This document shows positions 8,706-17,204 of a stretch of DNA of 58,051 bases, piece after piece; position 1 is the stretch's first letter; the number at the start of each line of letters is the position of its first letter. The DNA is from JAWXCM01 sp034408745 (GTDB lineage: Bacteria > Acidobacteriota > Terriglobia > Bryobacterales > Bryobacteraceae). The stretch is taken from NCBI GenBank assembly GCA_034408745.1, contig JAWXCM010000269.1:1-58051 (forward strand), read 5' to 3'. Below the pieces are notes generated by a model, which did not search any database, had not been told where the DNA came from, and saw only the letters and a list, made by a program, of their open reading frames with translations. Position numbers and translations under genes: made by a program.

Positions 8706-9484
8706 AGTATTTGATTGCGCTCCTCGCTGTCTCCGTATTGCATGCGGAGACGGCGGCGGAGAAGGGCAAGCGGATTGTTAACGAGTCGCTGACGGCGCTC
8801 GGCGGGGAGAAGTTCCTCGCGATGGAAGACCGGACGGAAACGGGTCGGGCGTATTCGTTTTATCGACAGCGGATGACGGGTCTGGCGCAGGCGCGGCTCA
8901 ACACCCGGTATCTGAGGTCGACTGGTCCGGGCGAGATTGGCCAGCGGGAGCGGCAGATGTTCGGCAAGGACGAGACGTTTTACATGCTTTTCCTGGAGGA
9001 CAAGGCGTACTCGGTGACCTATCGCGGGGCGTCTCCGCTGCCTAAGGAACGGGTGGACCGATACGTACGGTCGACGCGAAACAGTATTCTGTACATTCTT
9101 CACAACAGGCTGAAGGAGGCGGGGCTGATTTTCGAATCGCGGGGTGCGTCGGTGTGGCAGAACACGCCGGTGGAGGTGGTCGACATCACGGATTCGGAGA
9201 ATCAGGTGGTGCAGGTTTACTTTCATCGGACGACGAAGCTTCCGATGCGGTCGACGTTCTCATGGCGGGATCCTAAGACGAAAGAGAAGGACGACTATAC
9301 GACTCTGTATGCCAAGTTTCGGGATGTTGGCGGCGGGGTGATGTGGCCTTACAATATTCTGTCGGAGCGCAATGGGGACAAGGTGTTTGAGCTGTTCTCT
9401 GAGTCGGTGACTATTAATAAGGGTTTGACGGACGATTTGTTTACGCTTAGCGCCAAGCTGCCGATCCTCGACGAGGAGAAGTAG
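8702..9484 (+). CDS. Exported LolA-like outer-membrane lipoprotein-sorting domain protein
   Basis: A 260-residue protein with a short signal peptide (MKYLIALLAVSVLHAE), coupled to the previous gene by ATGA. It begins with the same GKRIVNESLTALGGEKFLAM pattern as the C-terminal domain of the upstream protein and repeats its YxxFRDVGGGVMWP feature near residue 210, so the two are paralogous domains. Family knowledge suggests binding of acyl chains or lipoproteins in the periplasm. The partner and substrate cannot be read from the sequence. Confidence 0.75.
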   Translation: MKYLIALLAVSVLHAETAAEKGKRIVNESLTALGGEKFLAMEDRTETGRAYSFYRQRMTGLAQARLNTRYLRSTGPGEIGQRERQMFGKDETFYMLFLEDKAYSVTYRGASPLPKERVDRYVRSTRNSILYILHNRLKEAGLIFESRGASVWQNTPVEVVDITDSENQVVQVYFHRTTKLPMRSTFSWRDPKTKEKDDYTTLYAKFRDVGGGVMWPYNILSERNGDKVFELFSESVTINKGLTDDLFTLSAKLPILDEEK

Positions 9485-9543
9485 GGGGTTGGGGCATTCA
9501 CTTTCGTATTGACTGGTGGGCCAACCCAGAGGATTGTACCAGA

Positions 9544-9819
9544 ATGAACACCCGCCTTATTATTGATAAAGAAGGCCGCGTGGTGATTCCCAAGCCGCTC
9601 AGGGAGGAACTCCACCTTGAGGCCGGAGACGCTCTGGAAATGGAGAGTGTCGGCGAGCAGATCACGCTGCGCCCGGTCCGCGGAACGGGCTCGCTCACCA
9701 AAAAGCAGGGCGTTTGGGTATTTCACAGCGGACATCCCCTGCCCGCCTCTTCAACCGATGAGATGCTGCAGTCGATCCGCGAGGAACGCGATCTGGCGAA
9801 CCTCGACAAGGGCGAATGA
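9544..9819 (+). CDS. AbrB/MazE-type antitoxin, apparently orphan
   Basis: A 91-residue protein. Residues 1-45 are a SpoVT/AbrB swapped-hairpin DNA-binding domain (RLIIDKEGRVVIPKPLREELHLEAGD). The C-terminal tail (TDEMLQSIREERD) is the toxin-binding type found in VapB proteins. A cognate VapC would normally start at the ATGA overlap. There is an ATG at 9816 giving MKGFFA, like many VapC starts, but the frame then loses any PIN motif and stops at 9920. I conclude that the toxin gene is lost or reduced to its first codons. Confidence 0.8.
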   Translation: MNTRLIIDKEGRVVIPKPLREELHLEAGDALEMESVGEQITLRPVRGTGSLTKKQGVWVFHSGHPLPASSTDEMLQSIREERDLANLDKGE

Positions 9820-9884
9820 AGGGCTTTTTCGCTGCCAGAATTTCCATCGATTCGCTGCGGGGTTTCTGTCTTAGTCTGACCGCG

Positions 9885-10184
9885 CTATGCGCAGTAGTAA
9901 TGGACGCGAAGCACGAGTAGCCTCTTGGGGTCAAGTTTTCCGGAGGCTCCGAGTCTGCCAGATGGCTCGATAAAGCAGTGCAGTACCATAGCCACATTCG
10001 GGCCATCGTAGTCCTTGAAAATCACGCTGCGCGTAGACGCCTTCTGCCCGCTTGCGCTCCTGGCTGGTTCGTCGTACGTCTTCACTTGCCTGAGTAATCC
10101 GATTCGCGCTGGATATCCACCTTCATTGCAGTTAAACTTGATTTGAAGTTCAAAACTTTCAATCAGTACGGGTAAGGTTGCCAT
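9885..10184 (-). CDS. Hypothetical protein
   Basis: A 99-residue open frame on the minus strand whose ATG shares the CATG with the divergent gene at 10183. Composition is protein-like (EPSGRLGASGKLDPKRLLVLRVHY near the end), but I recognise no domain and no good ribosome-binding site. Codon choice and lower GC match the neighbouring small genes rather than the operons on either side. It may be a real accessory gene or chance, so confidence is low. Confidence 0.3.
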   Translation of the reverse strand: MATLPVLIESFELQIKFNCNEGGYPARIGLLRQVKTYDEPARSASGQKASTRSVIFKDYDGPNVAMVLHCFIEPSGRLGASGKLDPKRLLVLRVHYYCA

Positions 10185-10596
10185 GTCTTCCCTCAGAGAA
10201 ATTCAAAGTAGAGTGCAAAGGTATATCTCTGGAGCAGATTCTAAGCGCTCCTTTCTGTCATGGTTTATACCTGCCTCGGACTGGATAGAGAGGTCCGGCA
10301 ATGAGGCGGCGATATCACTCATGCATCAAATAGAGGGCCTCGTGGCAGAGTCCTCAACCGCTGATTGGGACGAAACAGAACTTCGGCAGGAGTTAGCAAC
10401 TGCTGTCGGCCCTTTTGAAGGCGGCGACATGTGGAGATCTGCTGTATTTCCCGCAGGTACCGCCTTTCATCCAATATCCATGCCGTATCCTGTGTCAGGG
10501 AAGCTTTCAGATCGCGTCGGCAGGATTGGGCCATCTAAAGCTCTGCCTGGGACACAGAATGTGCTGGGCCTTCAGTTGATCGGCGAATCAGCGTGA
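10183..10596 (+). CDS. Small conserved hypothetical protein
   Basis: A 137-residue protein. Residues 1-75 match a pattern common in small bacterial proteins of unknown function: a helix (REIQSRVQRYISGADSKRSF), an LSWFIPASDW-type strand, then SGNEAAISLMHQIEGLVAE and a helix ending in an ELRQELATAV motif. The last 60 residues are less regular. It starts face to face with a minus-strand frame at 10184 and its tail overlaps the convergent gene at 10535 by about 60 bases. No function can be assigned. Confidence 0.6.
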   Translation: MSSLREIQSRVQRYISGADSKRSFLSWFIPASDWIERSGNEAAISLMHQIEGLVAESSTADWDETELRQELATAVGPFEGGDMWRSAVFPAGTAFHPISMPYPVSGKLSDRVGRIGPSKALPGTQNVLGLQLIGESA

Positions 10597-10990
10597 CCGG
10601 AGTTCTTGCAACTGCTTCGCCATCCAGCAAAACGCTAAAGTAGTACGTCCCTAATTCGCTTGTCGGGATCGGTACACCACCACTGGCGTGGTACCCGCGC
10701 GGCTGTCCGTTGGCAAACGATTCGTGCCCCATGTCGAAAGTCACAGGCTTGCCTACGTCGCTGGTTTCGCCACTCGGGTAAGTGCCTCGTAGTTGGATCA
10801 GGTGAGTGGATTGCTCGAATGGTTGGAACTTAAGCATCACGACCACAGTTATCCGGATCTCGGATTCATCACTATCAGGCTCGATCCAAAGGGTATCGAC
10901 GATCTTTATCAGGCTGATAGAGCCAGTTTTTTCTTCCAGTACGTATGCGCGCGCGTGGACCGAAGCAGAAATCAGAGTTGGCGGCAGCAT
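10535..10990 (-). CDS. DUF6941-like hypothetical protein
   Basis: A 151-residue beta-rich protein. The opening (LPPTLISASVHARAYVLEEKTGSISLIKIVDTLW) and the ending (PTSELGTYYFSVLLDGEAVARTPVTLIRR) follow the layout of the DUF6941 family: small cytosolic immunoglobulin-like proteins of unknown role. I chose ATG 10990, which gives the usual family start; an upstream GTG at 11011 is possible. GC is lower than in the flanking operons, which fits recent acquisition. Confidence 0.6.
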   Translation of the reverse strand: MLPPTLISASVHARAYVLEEKTGSISLIKIVDTLWIEPDSDESEIRITVVVMLKFQPFEQSTHLIQLRGTYPSGETSDVGKPVTFDMGHESFANGQPRGYHASGGVPIPTSELGTYYFSVLLDGEAVARTPVTLIRRSTEGPAHSVSQAEL

Positions 10991-11071
10991 TGAGCCCAAA
11001 AAGTGTATCACGTCCGGTCAGTGGGTTAATATCACCCTAATTTTGAAGGGTGTGCTGCCTGGTGCTTCGTT

Positions 11072-12304
11072 TTACTCGTAGCGGAGGGCTACAACCGGGT
11101 CGAGGCGCGCGGCTTTGCTGGCGGGCCAGATTCCGAAGAACAGTCCGACTCCCACAGACACCACCACTCCGGCTACCGCAGCCCAAAGCGGGATCTGCGT
11201 CTGGATGCTGGGGAAGACGAGGCGGGCTATCAGGGAGATGAGCCAGCCGAAGACCATGCCCAGGATTCCGCCCAGGACCGTCAGTGTCGAGGCTTCGGTT
11301 AGGAATTGCAGGACGATGTCGAACTGCCTGGCTCCTAACGCTTTGCGGATGCCGATCTCGCGGGTTCGTTCGGTTACGGACACCAGCATGATGTTCATGA
11401 CGCCGATGCCGCCGACGAGCAGGCCGATGGAACTGAGCACGATCATCACGATTGCGACCATTCCGGTGACGTTATGGAACTGCTCGACCATCTGGTCCGC
11501 GGTCGAGATCCAGAAGTTGTCCTCTTCGGAGTACTTGACCTTGCGTTCCTGGCGCAGCACGACGCGCACTTCATCCATGGCCTGAGGCAGCATTCCGTCT
11601 TTGGCGATGACGGTCAGCATGTTCTCTTTGGCGCTGGGATACATCTTTTGCATGGTGAAGTAGGGCAGCAGGACTCGCTTGTCGTCCTGCCCGGGGAATG
11701 ACGCGGCAGGCCGCTTCATGACGCCCATCACTTCGAAGCTCTTGCCCATTACCTCCACCCATTTGCCGATGGGCTGGCCATCGGGAAACAGGCTGGACGC
11801 GACGTCTTCGCCGAGCACGACGACGGGCAAGCGTTTGCGGTTTTCGTAGTCCGTGAAGAATCGCCCGGTCTTCATCTCGACGCCGCTTGAGGTGTAGCCT
11901 TCCTCGGTGCCGCCCATCTGGATCTGGAAGACTTCATTGCCCTTGTAGCGAGCTTTGCGAATGCGGGCGCGGTCGGGGAACAGGTACGGGGCGACGTGGG
12001 CGACCGCGGGGCAGCGGTCCTCAATGGCGCGCGCCTGCTCCAGCGTCAGCGGCTTGCGCTTCCATTCTTCGGGTGTCAGGTTGTCGGTGCGGAAGCCGCC
12101 GCGGAATTTGAACACGATCATCGTGTTGGGTCCGAACTGGCGGAGGATGTCGGTGATGGTGTTGTCGAGGCCCGCGATGATGGACCCGACGCCGATGATG
12201 GTTCCGGTCCCGATGATGACGCCGAGCACGGTCAGGAACGACCGCAGTTTGTGACCTCGAATGGTGTCGAGGGCCATGCCGATACCGGAGAATATTTTCT
12301 GCAT
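11072..12304 (-). CDS. ABC transporter permease (MacB/FtsX type)
   Basis: A 410-residue permease. It has one N-terminal membrane helix (SFLTVLGVIIGTGTIIGVGSIIAGL), a large periplasmic MacB-like domain (about 45-280) and three C-terminal helices with the TERTREIGIRKALGAR motif that couples the FtsX fold to the ATPase. The protein ends in ALRYE, typical of this family. It lies 15 bases downstream of a second permease of the same type, so the two probably form a heterodimer. No ABC ATPase gene is adjacent; the ATPase must be encoded elsewhere. Mechanotransmission of this type usually drives lipoprotein release or efflux. Confidence 0.9.
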   Translation of the reverse strand: MQKIFSGIGMALDTIRGHKLRSFLTVLGVIIGTGTIIGVGSIIAGLDNTITDILRQFGPNTMIVFKFRGGFRTDNLTPEEWKRKPLTLEQARAIEDRCPAVAHVAPYLFPDRARIRKARYKGNEVFQIQMGGTEEGYTSSGVEMKTGRFFTDYENRKRLPVVVLGEDVASSLFPDGQPIGKWVEVMGKSFEVMGVMKRPAASFPGQDDKRVLLPYFTMQKMYPSAKENMLTVIAKDGMLPQAMDEVRVVLRQERKVKYSEEDNFWISTADQMVEQFHNVTGMVAIVMIVLSSIGLLVGGIGVMNIMLVSVTERTREIGIRKALGARQFDIVLQFLTEASTLTVLGGILGMVFGWLISLIARLVFPSIQTQIPLWAAVAGVVVSVGVGLFFGIWPASKAARLDPVVALRYE

Positions 12305-12319
12305 TTCGGCTGGTGGCTC

Positions 12320-13570
12320 CTATTCGGCGCGCAGAGCTTCGATTGGGTCGAGCTTTGCCGCCTGGCGGGCGGGATAGATACCGAAGAACAGGCCCACCAT
12401 TGAGGACATACCGACGCCGACGAAGATGGCGCTGATCGGGACGGACATGGGCACTGGCGTTGCGAGTCGCACGATGATGGCGACGATGTAGGCGATGGTG
12501 ACGCCGATGAGACCGCCCATTCCGGACAGCATCGACGATTCGATCAGGAACTGGTTCAGTATGTCCGCGCTGCGCGCGCCGACCGATTTGCGGATGCCGA
12601 TCTCGCGGGTCCGCTCCGAGACGACGGCCAGCATGATGTTCATGATGACGACACCGCCCACCAGCAGGAACACGCTGACTATGGCCATGGCGGTTCCGGC
12701 GATGGCCCCGGTCATCTGACTCCACATGTCGCTGAGTGAATCGGACGCCATTACACCGAACGTGTCGTCCTGATTGGGGCGGAGGTGCCGATAGGAGCGG
12801 AGGAGCACGCGGATTTCGTCCTGCGCCTGCATCAGGTGGCCCTGGTCGAGGGCTACGGCGTTGTAGCCGAGGTTCTTCTTGGCCTGGGCATTCCCGCCGA
12901 ACATTTTGTAGAACGTGCTGACGGGGATTTTGACGAACTTGTCCTGCGATTCGCCAAAGATGCTGCCTTTGGCCTTCGCGACGCCGATGATCTCAAAGAT
13001 GTGACCGTCGACGAGGATCTGCTTGCCGACGGGGTCGATGGTTGGGAAGAATTCCTGGCGGATGTCGTTGCCGATGACCGCGACCGGCATGTGCTTCATT
13101 TCGTCGCTGTCGGCGATGAAGCGGCCGCTGGTGAGCTGAATGTTCTGGATGCTGCCCATGTTGGCCGAAACGGCGTGGCAATCGACCCAGTCGAGCGACC
13201 TGCCTGCGTACTTCAGCTTGACGCCCCAGAAGGCCTCGAGGCCGATGTCGCGGATCATGGTGGCGCGTTCGCGGATGAAATCGAACTCCTCGCGCGACAT
13301 GCTGGGGTTCTTCTTGTCCATCTCCATGTACTTTTTGGCGTCGAACTTGCCCATCATGACGATGCGTCGGACGCGGAAGCCGTCGGCGCCCATGTCGCTG
13401 ACCTGTTTCGCGATGTAGACGTCCATGCCATGGATCACGGACATGACGGCGATGAGTGTTGTGGTGGCGAGGATGATTCCGAGGAGGGTGAGAAAGCTGC
13501 GCAGCTTGCTGCCGCGAAGGGAGCCGAGCGCAACCCGGGCGGCTTCCTGCAAAGATGCGCGGTTGGTCAT
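12320..13570 (-). CDS. ABC transporter permease (MacB/FtsX type)
   Basis: A 416-residue paralogue of the following gene with the same architecture: N-terminal helix (SFLTLLGIILATTTLIAVMSVI), periplasmic domain, and three C-terminal helices with SERTREIGIRKSVGAR. I chose ATG 13570, two bases from the stop of the upstream hydrolase; an earlier frame start at 13615 lies inside that gene. The tight spacing places the hydrolase and both permeases in one transcript. The lack of a linked ATPase is the only oddity. Confidence 0.9.
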   Translation of the reverse strand: MTNRASLQEAARVALGSLRGSKLRSFLTLLGIILATTTLIAVMSVIHGMDVYIAKQVSDMGADGFRVRRIVMMGKFDAKKYMEMDKKNPSMSREEFDFIRERATMIRDIGLEAFWGVKLKYAGRSLDWVDCHAVSANMGSIQNIQLTSGRFIADSDEMKHMPVAVIGNDIRQEFFPTIDPVGKQILVDGHIFEIIGVAKAKGSIFGESQDKFVKIPVSTFYKMFGGNAQAKKNLGYNAVALDQGHLMQAQDEIRVLLRSYRHLRPNQDDTFGVMASDSLSDMWSQMTGAIAGTAMAIVSVFLLVGGVVIMNIMLAVVSERTREIGIRKSVGARSADILNQFLIESSMLSGMGGLIGVTIAYIVAIIVRLATPVPMSVPISAIFVGVGMSSMVGLFFGIYPARQAAKLDPIEALRAE

Positions 13571-13572
13571 TC

Positions 13573-14502
13573 TTAGTGGCCCTTTACCCACTCCATAATT
13601 ACGCGGTCGACCCAAAAGTGCGGTTCGGAGCCCGAGATGAAGCCGAGGTGCCCTCCGTGCGGGACCGGCACCACCTGGATGTTCGGGTTACCCGTCAGAC
13701 GAGGGTCGGCGAAGATGTCGAACGGGATCATTGGGTCATCCACTGCCTGAATAACGAGTGTGGGCACACGAATGTTCGGCAAAAAACCGATGGACGACTG
13801 CGTCTGGTAATAATTGTCCGCGGTCCCGAAGCCGAAAAACGGCGCGACGTAAGCGTCATCAAACTCATAGACGGAGCGGATGCGTCCGAGCTTAACAAGC
13901 GCGGCCTCTCCTTCCCGGCGGCGGATACGTTCTTTGAGGGCGCGGAGGAATCGCCAGGAGTAGATTCGGTTCTCGCTCTTTGCCAGTGCGCGGACGCAGG
14001 CGGCGAGGTCGATGGGAACGGAAACGCCGACTACGCCGCGCAGGTATTCGCGTCCGGCGTCGCCGAGTTCCCCTGCCAGTTTGAGGACGACGTTGCCGCC
14101 GAGGGAGTAGCCGGCGAGGTAAACCGGCTCGCCGATCCGGCGGATGATGGCGAGGGTATCGGAGGTGAGTCCGGCGTGGTACATGGTGCGGCACTGGTCA
14201 TCGGTACCGCCGCACGCGCGCATGTTGGTGCGGTGAGTGGCGTATCCGCTCTCCAGCGCAAGCTGGGCCATGCTGCGGAGGTATCCGGCGTCGCTGGAGC
14301 CCTCCAGCCCATGCACCATCACGAGGTGGCCCTTCGGCGTACCTTGCGGGTGCTGCGAATGGACCAGAATTTCTATGCCTGGTTCGGTTTGAATGCGTTG
14401 TTCGACAACCGGAAAGCTCTCGGTGTCGAGCCGGCGTTTGACGAAATTGCCGGCGATGGTGAGGAAGTGAGGGTTGCGAACCAGCGGTCTAAACGGCTGC
14501 AA
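13573..14502 (-). CDS. YheT-like alpha/beta hydrolase
   Basis: A 309-residue cytosolic protein of the YheT/ABHD1-3 branch of the alpha/beta hydrolases. The branch signature NMRACGGTDDQCRTMYHAGL is near residues 100-120 (family form NxRGxGG). The nucleophile elbow is GYSLGGN around 145, the acid is in VIQAVDDPMIP around 250, and the His is in PHGGHLGF around 285. Members act on esters or lipids, but the substrate is not predictable. The gene lies 29 bases downstream of the GAF-ANTAR regulator and 2 bases upstream of a permease. Confidence 0.85.
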   Translation of the reverse strand: MQPFRPLVRNPHFLTIAGNFVKRRLDTESFPVVEQRIQTEPGIEILVHSQHPQGTPKGHLVMVHGLEGSSDAGYLRSMAQLALESGYATHRTNMRACGGTDDQCRTMYHAGLTSDTLAIIRRIGEPVYLAGYSLGGNVVLKLAGELGDAGREYLRGVVGVSVPIDLAACVRALAKSENRIYSWRFLRALKERIRRREGEAALVKLGRIRSVYEFDDAYVAPFFGFGTADNYYQTQSSIGFLPNIRVPTLVIQAVDDPMIPFDIFADPRLTGNPNIQVVPVPHGGHLGFISGSEPHFWVDRVIMEWVKGH

Positions 14503-14531
14503 CCCACCATGATAGCGGCTGGTGAGGTAAC

Positions 14532-15297
14532 CTACTCTTCAACATCCCGGCCGGCGATGAAAGCCTCAGTTTTGCGGCTCAGATCTTCGGACAGGATGAT
14601 GGCTTCCGCGAGATCGCGCATGGGACGGCGGAGACGGCGGCTCTCGTTCCGGAGGCGGAGGTAGGCTTCTTCTTCCGTGATTTTGTACTTCGACTGCAGG
14701 ATGCCCTTGGCGCGCTCGACGAGCTTGCGTGTTTCGAGCTGTCTTTTCATTCTCCTGCGTCTCTTCCAGAAGACGGGCATTCTGTGCGGAGAGCATGGCG
14801 CGGACAACGGCTCCGCCCATTTGTTCTCCGATGAACGACACGAGCCCGATCTCATCCGGAGTGTGGCCGTGAGATTCCCGGTGATGCACGTTGATAACGC
14901 CAACCATGTCTCCCGCTGCGATCAGTGGAACAGAAAGGAAGGCTTCATACGTATCTTCCACAAGGGCGGGAAAACGTTTGAACCGATTATCAGCGTTGGC
15001 GTTGGACCCGAGGGCGACAACGGACTTGTGCTCGACGACCCAGCCAGTGATGCCTTCGCCCATGGCGAGTCGCAGGTTACCAAGGTCGGCCGCGTGAGGA
15101 ACCTGGGAGGCGCGGAGGACGATGTCTCCGGTCTCCTTCTCAATGAGGTACACGAGGCAGGCGTCACACTCGGTCACCTGGACTGTCAGACCAATGATTT
15201 CGCCGAGCATTTCGTCGAGTGTGCGCTCGGAACTGACGATGTTGCTGACGCGATGAAGAAGAGTGACCTGAGGTTCCATAATTGCGAGTACAGACAT
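14532..15297 (-). pseudogene. GAF-ANTAR RNA-binding antiterminator, frameshifted
   Basis: The first frame (from ATG 15297, or 15279) encodes a GAF sensor domain of about 150 residues (RTLDEMLGEIIGLTVQ, GEGITGWVVEHKSV, LSVPLIAAGDMVGVINVHH). In the +1 frame from about 14750 it continues as an ANTAR domain (ETRKLVERAKGILQSKY, EAYLRLRNESRRLRRPM) that stops at 14532. ANTAR domains bind paired RNA hairpins and prevent termination. The break is at a GAAAAG run. An ATG at 14750 with AGGAG four bases upstream could allow the 72-residue ANTAR piece to be made separately, so this is either an indel, a sequencing error or a split sensor/effector. Confidence 0.7.
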
Positions 15298-15345
15298 AAC
15301 CCACACTATCGAGGTTCTGTCCGGCGAATCCAATCGAAATTTTGG

Positions 15346-17055
15346 ATGGTGGTCATACTTCTGACGTCGTACTCGCTACTCGGTGCTGATTCGAAATGGG
15401 TTAAGCTGCGGTCTCCGCATTACGAACTACTAAGCAACGCCGGAGCGACCAACGGGCGGGAGGTTTTGCGGCGGATGGAGCAGATCCGTCACGTCTTTGA
15501 AACCCGCACGCAGCGGCAGAATCTGACTCCGCTGCCGATACGGATTTTCGTGTTCAAGTCCCCGGCCGACTTCCGCCCATTTCAGGTGAATGAAAACGCG
15601 GTGGGCTATTACCAGGCGGGTGCTGAGCACGATTACATCGCGATGCTGGCGAACGGATCGGACCTGTACCGTATTGTGTTTCACGAGTACGTGCACCTGC
15701 TGATGCGACACGCCGGGGTCCACGTGCCGGTGTGGTTCAACGAGGGCACTGCGGAGGTGTACTCGACGACGGAGGTTAGCGGGCGGGATATTCGAATCGG
15801 CGACCTGATCCCGGTGCATATTGCGACGCTGCGCACGGAGAAGATGCTCGACTTGCCGACGCTGCTGTCGGTTGACCACCACTCGCCCTGGTATAACGAG
15901 CGGGAGAAGACGGGCATCTTTTACGCGCAGAGCTGGGCGCTGGTTCACATGTTGAACTTTTCGCCGGAGTATCAGCCTGGGATGCCGAATTTTCTGTCGT
16001 TGCTGTTTTCCGGGGAAGACCCGGCGCGGGCTCTGCAGCAGGCTTTCGGGAAATCCCCCGCGGCGGCGTTGAACGATCTGACTTCGTACATCCGCCAGGA
16101 TCGCTTTGCGGGTGTACGATTCACCGCTCCCAAGTTAGAGGGATTGAAGAAGATTCCGGCGGAACCGGTGGCGGAGACGGAATCGGAGATGGTGCTGGCG
16201 GACCTTTTGCTGGCTTTACAGCGTACGGGTCCGGCGGAGGCGGCGCTGGAGAAACTGGCTCGCGCGTACCCGGAGAATTCGGAGATCGAGGCGGCGCTCG
16301 GGGATGTGTCGCTGCAAAAGAAGGAGGATCAGCGAGCGCGGGAGCGCTATGAGAGGGCGATGAGGCTGGGGAACAGGAATCCGCGGCTGCGGTACAGCTA
16401 TGCGATGGTGCTGCGGGAGTTGAACGCTGGCGATGACGCGGTGATCGGTGCTTTGCGGGAGGCGGTGGCGCTGGACGGGCGGATGTTCGACGCCAGGTAC
16501 CTGCTGGGTTACACGCTGCTGAAGACGGGCAGGTACGGTGCGGCGATGGACGAACTGCGCGCGGCGGGCGAGTTGCAGCCGTATCGCAGCGCGGTGTGGG
16601 AGCACCTGGCGCTGGCGTGCCACTACGCGGGCCGGCGGGACGAAGCGAAGGCCGCGGCGTTGAAGGCTCGGAAGCTGGCCTCGACGGCGGAGGAGATTGA
16701 GAGGGCGGAGGGGACGCTGCGGCTGGTGGAATCGAGCCCGGACTCGATTGTGCAGCGGCGTGGGTTGGAACGGCACGTTGAGGCGGGGCCTCCGGTGATC
16801 CGGGCGGAAGGTCTGCTGACGCAGATCGACTGCATGGGCGAGCGGGCGCGGCTGCAGATTGCGGCTCGAGGGACGCGGCTGTTTCTGCTGGTGCAGGATC
16901 CGGGCAACATTGTGCTGCGCAATGCGGGTGCGGCGTGGACGGAGTTTACGTGCGGGCCGCTGCCGGGTGCTCGGCGGGTGCTGGTGGATTACCGGCCTGT
17001 GGTGAATGCTACTTATGGGACCTCGGGGGAGGTGGCTGCGATTGAGTTTCGGTAG
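15346..17055 (+). CDS. Exported HExxH metalloprotease-like protein with TPRs
   Basis: A 569-residue protein with a short signal peptide. Residues 15-240 match the peptidase_MA/gluzincin type: zinc motif H113-EYV-H117 and third ligand in FNEGTAEVY (131-139). From about 270 to 470 there are TPR repeats (ARERYERAMRLGNRN, LGYTLLKTGRYGAAMDELRA). The last 100 residues are a beta-rich domain with no name known to me. ATG 15346 gives the signal peptide; the frame is open much further upstream but only over the minus-strand GAF gene. It is divergent from that gene with fewer than 50 bases between them. Confidence 0.8.
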   Translation: MVVILLTSYSLLGADSKWVKLRSPHYELLSNAGATNGREVLRRMEQIRHVFETRTQRQNLTPLPIRIFVFKSPADFRPFQVNENAVGYYQAGAEHDYIAMLANGSDLYRIVFHEYVHLLMRHAGVHVPVWFNEGTAEVYSTTEVSGRDIRIGDLIPVHIATLRTEKMLDLPTLLSVDHHSPWYNEREKTGIFYAQSWALVHMLNFSPEYQPGMPNFLSLLFSGEDPARALQQAFGKSPAAALNDLTSYIRQDRFAGVRFTAPKLEGLKKIPAEPVAETESEMVLADLLLALQRTGPAEAALEKLARAYPENSEIEAALGDVSLQKKEDQRARERYERAMRLGNRNPRLRYSYAMVLRELNAGDDAVIGALREAVALDGRMFDARYLLGYTLLKTGRYGAAMDELRAAGELQPYRSAVWEHLALACHYAGRRDEAKAAALKARKLASTAEEIERAEGTLRLVESSPDSIVQRRGLERHVEAGPPVIRAEGLLTQIDCMGERARLQIAARGTRLFLLVQDPGNIVLRNAGAAWTEFTCGPLPGARRVLVDYRPVVNATYGTSGEVAAIEFR

Positions 17056-17204
17056 AGCCACTGCTGCGTCGGACTGTCCCTTGCGCGGCGATCCAGCGAA
17101 TCAGCTCCAGCCCTGCTGTGCAGGAAATTCCTGGACACTACGCTAGTCTTTACTTTGTCGGAAAATTGGTCCAGTCGAAGGCATCTGCTACGCTACGGTC
17201 TTCC

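Noticed and set aside
13555..14664. 369-codon plus-strand frame
   Set aside because: It is the shadow of the YheT-like hydrolase, which has a complete catalytic triad on the minus strand.
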